DNA of 13,099 bases from Pseudomonadota bacterium (GTDB lineage: Bacteria > Desulfobacterota > Desulfobacteria > Desulfobacterales > ETH-SRB1): the NCBI GenBank assembly GCA_018897415.1, contig JAHIKR010000124.1:1-13099 (forward strand), given 5' to 3'. Made by a program: the position numbers and the translations under genes. The number at the start of each line of letters is the position of its first letter. Position 1 is the stretch's first letter. Under the pieces are notes generated by a model. It saw only the letters and a program-made list of their open reading frames with translations. It searched no databases and was not told the origin of the DNA. Shown one piece after another: positions 12,689-13,099 of the stretch.

Positions 12689-13099
12689 GTGAGATCGGCT
12701 CCTAAAAAACTCAGGTTGTTTTTTGCCTTTTTTCTTATTTGCATTATGCCTGTTTCCGCAGCCTTTGCAGAGATCAAGGTGTTTGAAAAAGAGATAGAGG
12801 AAATTGTCGGCAAGAACCAGAGCCAGGAACAAGTGGAGGCTTTTGCCCTCCAGAAGGCGAAAAGGCTGGCTGTGGAAGAGGCAGGCACCTATATTTCTTC
12901 ATTGACCGTTGTCCGAAACTATCAGTTGGCAAAAGATGAGATCACAGCTTTGGCCTCCGGCGTGGTTCAGGCCAGGATTGTGGGTGTTCCCTCTATGAGA
13001 TTGGAAAACGGCGTCATTCATATCAGGGTAAAAGCCAGAATCCAGGTAGATACCGCCATCCTAGACCAGCAGATTGAACAGATCATGAAAGAAAAAGGA
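12689..13099 (+). CDS. Exported FlgT-N-like protein, 5' part, cut by window edge
   Basis: The first 137 codons are visible, with no stop before the window ends. Residues 1-27 form a signal peptide: basic start (RSAPKKLR), hydrophobic core (LFFAFFLICIM) and cleavage site AFA before Glu28. The mature part has ALQKAKRLAVEEAGTYISSL and then LAKDEITALASGVVQARIVG, the pattern of the FlgT N-terminal domain and related LPP20-like periplasmic proteins. FlgT helps form the H ring of sodium-driven flagellar motors in Vibrio, but many non-flagellar exported proteins share this domain, so the role is open. There is no lipobox cysteine. GTG at 12689 is chosen for the AAGGGGGG five bases before it; an in-frame ATG at 12671 overlaps the previous stop as ATGA and adds six residues. 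Confidence 0.75.
   Translation, partial: MRSAPKKLRLFFAFFLICIMPVSAAFAEIKVFEKEIEEIVGKNQSQEQVEAFALQKAKRLAVEEAGTYISSLTVVRNYQLAKDEITALASGVVQARIVGVPSMRLENGVIHIRVKARIQVDTAILDQQIEQIMKEKG

Noticed and set aside
12061..12689. Integron attC site around the orphan ORF
   Set aside because: ATCTAAC at 12066 fits RYYYAAC, but I found no partner GTTRRRY on either side. Only 14 bases separate the ORF stop from the next gene's GTG, too few for an attC.

Overview
The window looks like chromosomal DNA of an anaerobic Desulfobacterota (deltaproteobacterial) organism, such as a sulfate reducer or syntroph. This is an inference from three things: a flavin/iron-sulfur electron-transfer operon of the NuoEFG plus NfnAB kind, a DUF362 protein, and the many decayed mobile fragments and palindromic intergenic repeats between genes. 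Base composition is moderately AT-rich. No rRNA, tRNA or CRISPR array was recognised.

Layout. (1) 1-145, minus: 5' end of holA (DNA polymerase III delta), cut by the window edge. (2) 146-1851: a palindromic intergenic repeat holding an IS110-family insertion sequence. The DEDD transposase is on the minus strand. A strong hairpin covers its ribosome binding site, and a second nested hairpin just beyond its stop codon is a candidate for the element's bridge (guide) RNA. Imperfect inverted repeats (21 of 24 positions identical) bracket the unit at 158-181 and 1815-1838. (3) 1852-2944, plus: prfB (release factor 2), which needs a +1 programmed frameshift at TATCTTTGAC. It is followed 4 nt later by an HD-domain phosphohydrolase gene (2949-3494). 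(4) 10518 down to 3500, minus: a tightly packed five-gene operon of nuoE-like, nuoF/hydB-like, nuoG/fdhA-like, nfnA-like and nfnB-like genes, with a good sigma70-type promoter at 10597-10626. (5) 10623-11698, minus: a DUF362 gene whose 3' end runs into short heptamer repeats and a truncated four-helix-bundle (23S intervening-sequence type) gene remnant. (6) 11777-12248: a frameshifted N-terminal remnant of an IntI/XerC-like tyrosine recombinase and a structured leader. (7) 12249-12674, plus: an AT-rich orphan ORF, overlapped by or abutting the start of an exported FlgT-N-like protein that runs off the window (12689-13099).

How the genes work together. The operon encodes every part expected of a soluble NADH/NADPH/ferredoxin enzyme. 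The NuoE- and NuoF/HydB-type subunits form the NADH-FMN module found in bifurcating hydrogenases. A multi-cluster NuoG/FdhA-like subunit lacks the Cys or Sec that would bind molybdenum, so it probably serves as an electron wire and not as a formate dehydrogenase. NfnA and NfnB are the two halves of the bifurcating transhydrogenase. The set resembles the acetogen Stn transhydrogenase taken apart into separate genes with a full NfnAB added. That makes it the most interesting system in the window. The IS110 unit, with two candidate regulatory or guide RNA structures, is the second.
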